Assembly (NCBI GenBank): GCA_003153215.1
Contig: PLXL01000072.1
Span: 1 to 5,836 of the forward strand
Source of the DNA: Candidatus Dormiibacterota bacterium
Lineage (GTDB): Bacteria > Chloroflexota > Dormibacteria > Aeolococcales > Aeolococcaceae
Direction of reading: 5' to 3'
DNA length: 5,836 bases
Shown here: in pieces, positions 5,770-5,836 of the stretch
Layout: each line of letters begins with the position of its first letter
How positions within the stretch are numbered: position 1 is the stretch's first letter
The notes under the pieces: generated by a model
The model's input: only the letters and a program-made list of their open reading frames with translations
Told to the model about the DNA's origin: nothing
The model's database searches: none
Made by a program: the position numbers and the translations under genes

Positions 5770-5836
5770 GGGCCGCCTCCGGCCTCGGGGCACCGCACGA
5801 GCCGGTGTCGCCGCAGACCACGCACGCCGGCTAGCT

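Noticed and set aside
5800..5832. Inverted repeat AGCCGG ... CCGGCT after the ligase as a possible terminator
   Set aside because: The arms are only 6 bp with a 21-nt loop and no T-run follows, so it is likely chance in GC-rich sequence.
5770..5832. Minus-strand Cys-rich peptide (CVVCGDTGSC) at the right edge, resembling a zinc-binding end of a convergent gene
   Set aside because: A TAG immediately upstream in that frame (5832-5834) cuts it off, and the frame runs on antisense into the ligase. No gene can be supported.

Overview
This is a GC-rich bacterial window holding ordinary chromosomal metabolic and cell-envelope genes. Codons favour G or C at the third position, and long shadow ORFs run antisense to the real genes. 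The envelope gene is of the mycobacterial L,D-transpeptidase type. Two genes carry a TANNNT-like -10 box 7-8 nt before the ATG, as expected for leaderless transcripts. Both traits fit an Actinomycetota-like or Chloroflexota/Dormibacterota-like terrestrial bacterium. The exact phylum cannot be fixed by eye.

Layout, left to right. (1) 1-780, minus: N-terminal 260 residues of a lipoprotein L,D-transpeptidase (lipobox plus Ig-like region). Its YkuD catalytic domain would lie beyond the left edge. (2) 781-921: a 141-bp gap with no gene, convincing promoter or terminator. (3) 922-2085, minus: thiolase with the full Cys/Asn/His/Cys active site. (4) 2078-3070, minus: PLP-dependent threonine/serine dehydratase without an ACT domain, overlapping the thiolase start by 8 bp, so the two form a coupled operon. 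(5) 3071-3165: a short gap with a candidate leaderless promoter, a 12-bp palindrome and a second inverted repeat. (6) 3166-3944, minus: alpha/beta hydrolase split by a single-base frameshift at a run of four G (C on the coding strand). (7) 3945-4098: a divergent intergenic region with an 11-bp tandem direct repeat and candidate promoters facing both ways. (8) 4099-5769, plus: acyl-CoA ligase of the AMP-forming fatty-acid (AlkK/FadD-like) type. (9) 5770-5836: no gene or clear terminator seen.

How the genes may work together (inference): the ligase activates a carboxylic acid to its CoA thioester and the thiolase cleaves or condenses acyl-CoA. The dehydratase makes 2-oxobutyrate or pyruvate, which feed propionyl-CoA or acetyl-CoA. 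The hydrolase could release an acid from an ester. This suggests a small acyl-CoA/amino-acid catabolic neighbourhood rather than a known named pathway. An 11-base word, CCTGACCGGAC, occurs upstream of both the dehydratase-thiolase operon and the ligase. It has the same orientation and nearly the same distance from the candidate -10 boxes, so co-regulation is possible.

I found no RNA gene, mobile element, CRISPR array or clearly new system. The most interesting points are the frameshifted hydrolase with its triad split over two frames, the leaderless-type promoters, and the repeated intergenic motif.
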